Shown here: positions 31,098 through 32,115 of the stretch, piece after piece
Position numbering within the stretch: position 1 is the first letter of the stretch
Layout of the letters: the number at the start of each line of letters is the position of its first letter
Assembly (NCBI GenBank): GCA_002495065.1
Contig: DADT01000057.1
Location: 331 to 32,445, forward strand
Direction: 5' to 3'
Length of the DNA: 32,115 nucleotides
DNA from: Methanoregula sp. UBA471
GTDB taxonomy: Archaea; Halobacteriota; Methanomicrobia; Methanomicrobiales; Methanospirillaceae
The notes under the pieces: model-generated
Told to the model about the DNA's origin: nothing
What the model saw: the letters and a program-made list of their open reading frames with translations, nothing else
The model's database searches: none
Program-made: the position numbers and the translations under genes

Positions 31098-31139
31098 TGT
31101 GTTTTTAGTACTCTCCGGCTTTGTTTCAGTCCTGAAGAC

Positions 31140-32115
31140 TCAGGTCCTTTCAAGTATCGGTTTTAAGAACTGCCCGGTATAGCTTTTCTCTTCCCCTGCA
31201 ACCTTCTCCGGTGTCCCGGTTGCAACAATCTCACCACCGGCATCGCCGCCGTCCGGACCGATATCGATGAGGTAGTCTGCCGATTTGATCACGTCAAGGT
31301 TATGCTCGATCACGATGACCGTGTTACCTTTTGCTACAAGATCATCGAGCACTTTAATCAATTTCTTTGTGTCATCGAAATGGAGCCCGGTGGTCGGCTC
31401 GTCCAGCAGGTAGAGGGTCTTTCCGGTCGCACGCTTGGCAAGCTCCCGCGTCAGCTTGATCCGCTGGGCTTCCCCGCCCGAAAGCGTGGTCGAACTCTGG
31501 CCAAGCTTGATGTAATCAAGGCCGACCCGGGACAGGGTCTCGAGCTTGTTCCTGATGGACGGGATATTCTCGAAGAGCTTCATCGCCTCCTCGACACTCA
31601 TGTCCAGCACGTCAGCAATGGATTTTCCCTTGTACCTCACCTCGAGTGTCTCGCGGTTATAGCGTTTCCCTTTGCACTCCTCGCATTCGATATATACATC
31701 CGGCAGAAAGTTCATCTCGATCCGGATCAGCCCGTCACCCTCGCAGGCCTCGCACCTGCCGCCCCGTATGTTGAAGGAGAACCGTCCCGGCTTGTAGCCC
31801 CGCATCTTTGCCTCTTTTGTCTGGGCAAAGACCGCCCGTATCTCGTCAAAGACCTTGGTATAGGTCGCCGGGTTGCTCCGCGGGGTCTTGCCGATTGGGG
31901 ACTGGTCGATCACGATAACCTTGTCAATCTCTGCATCGAAAATGATGCCGTCATGCCTCCCCGCCTGTTCCCGCGACTGGTGGAGGATCTGCATCATACC
32001 TTTGTAGAGGGTTTCGTAGACGAGAGTAGACTTCCCGCTCCCGGAGACCCCGGTGATGACCGAAAGAACGCCGATCGGGAATTTTGCATTGATGTTCTTC
32101 AGATTGTTCTCCCGG
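31140..32115 (-). CDS. uvrA: Excinuclease ABC subunit A, C-terminal part
   Basis: UvrA is the damage-sensing ATPase of nucleotide excision repair. The frame is open from the right edge to the stop at 31140 (about 324 codons), so the N-terminal two thirds are missing. Visible parts are the second ATP-binding domain's Walker A (GVSGSGKST), the C-terminal zinc finger (CEACEGDG and CEECKGKRYN), the ABC signature LSGGEAQRIKL, Walker B LYLLDEPTTGLHFDD and the switch histidine IVIEHN. The end (GTPEKVAGEEKSYTGQFLKP) is the usual UvrA C-terminus, so the 3' end is complete. Confidence 0.97.
   Translation of the reverse strand, partial: RENNLKNINAKFPIGVLSVITGVSGSGKSTLVYETLYKGMMQILHQSREQAGRHDGIIFDAEIDKVIVIDQSPIGKTPRSNPATYTKVFDEIRAVFAQTKEAKMRGYKPGRFSFNIRGGRCEACEGDGLIRIEMNFLPDVYIECEECKGKRYNRETLEVRYKGKSIADVLDMSVEEAMKLFENIPSIRNKLETLSRVGLDYIKLGQSSTTLSGGEAQRIKLTRELAKRATGKTLYLLDEPTTGLHFDDTKKLIKVLDDLVAKGNTVIVIEHNLDVIKSADYLIDIGPDGGDAGGEIVATGTPEKVAGEEKSYTGQFLKPILERT

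Overview
The window looks like a chromosome segment of a methanogenic archaeon, most likely order Methanomicrobiales (Methanoregula-like; this is inference). The evidence is a coenzyme F420-0:glutamate ligase (cofE) plus a paralogue, a leftover 3' end of a thermosome (group II chaperonin) gene, archaeal TATA-type promoters instead of -10/-35 boxes, PKD/PEGA surface proteins, and many small CPxC zinc-ribbon proteins. No rRNA, tRNA, CRISPR array, transposase or prophage gene was recognised.

Layout. 1-1040: N-terminal part of purL (minus), off the left edge. 1.3-12 kb: loosely packed accessory genes, namely a multi-zinc-ribbon protein, a membrane-anchored DsbA-like protein with a duplicated domain, an archaellin-like lipoprotein, a SixA phosphatase, several very small proteins, a PKD/PEGA surface protein, a Rieske protein, a pyridoxamine-oxidase-fold protein, secreted proteins and lipoproteins, and two broken genes. 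12.5-15.9 kb: a tight operon of an alpha/alpha-toroid protein, a zinc-ribbon/HEAT protein, a helix-turn-helix protein, a CofE paralogue and a frameshifted PAS-type gene. 16-20.6 kb: ilvD divergent from glnA, then cofE with a small membrane protein. 20.7-28.7 kb: an MFS transporter, an HD hydrolase, a thermosome scar, and enolase flanked by two dynamin-like GTPases. 29-32 kb: uvrC, a TPR protein and the C-terminal part of uvrA (off the right edge).

The most interesting signal is non-coding. A compact structured element of about 48 nt occurs seven times. Each copy lies in the apparent 5' leader of a gene and in the same orientation as that gene: the toroid operon, glnA, cofE, the MFS transporter, enolase (two tandem copies) and the downstream dynamin-like gene. 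Two helices are conserved, with compensatory changes at three base pairs. In several copies the 3' arm can instead pair with the ribosome-binding site of the downstream gene. I propose an undescribed cis-acting leader RNA family, riboswitch-like or protein-binding.

A second, unrelated two-hairpin element of about 100-150 bp occurs four times between 2.3 and 12.3 kb, and an 87-bp tandem duplication with its own covarying hairpin lies at 9903-10070. Several genes carry frameshifts or an in-frame stop. Because some sit in homopolymers, assembly error must be separated from true decay.
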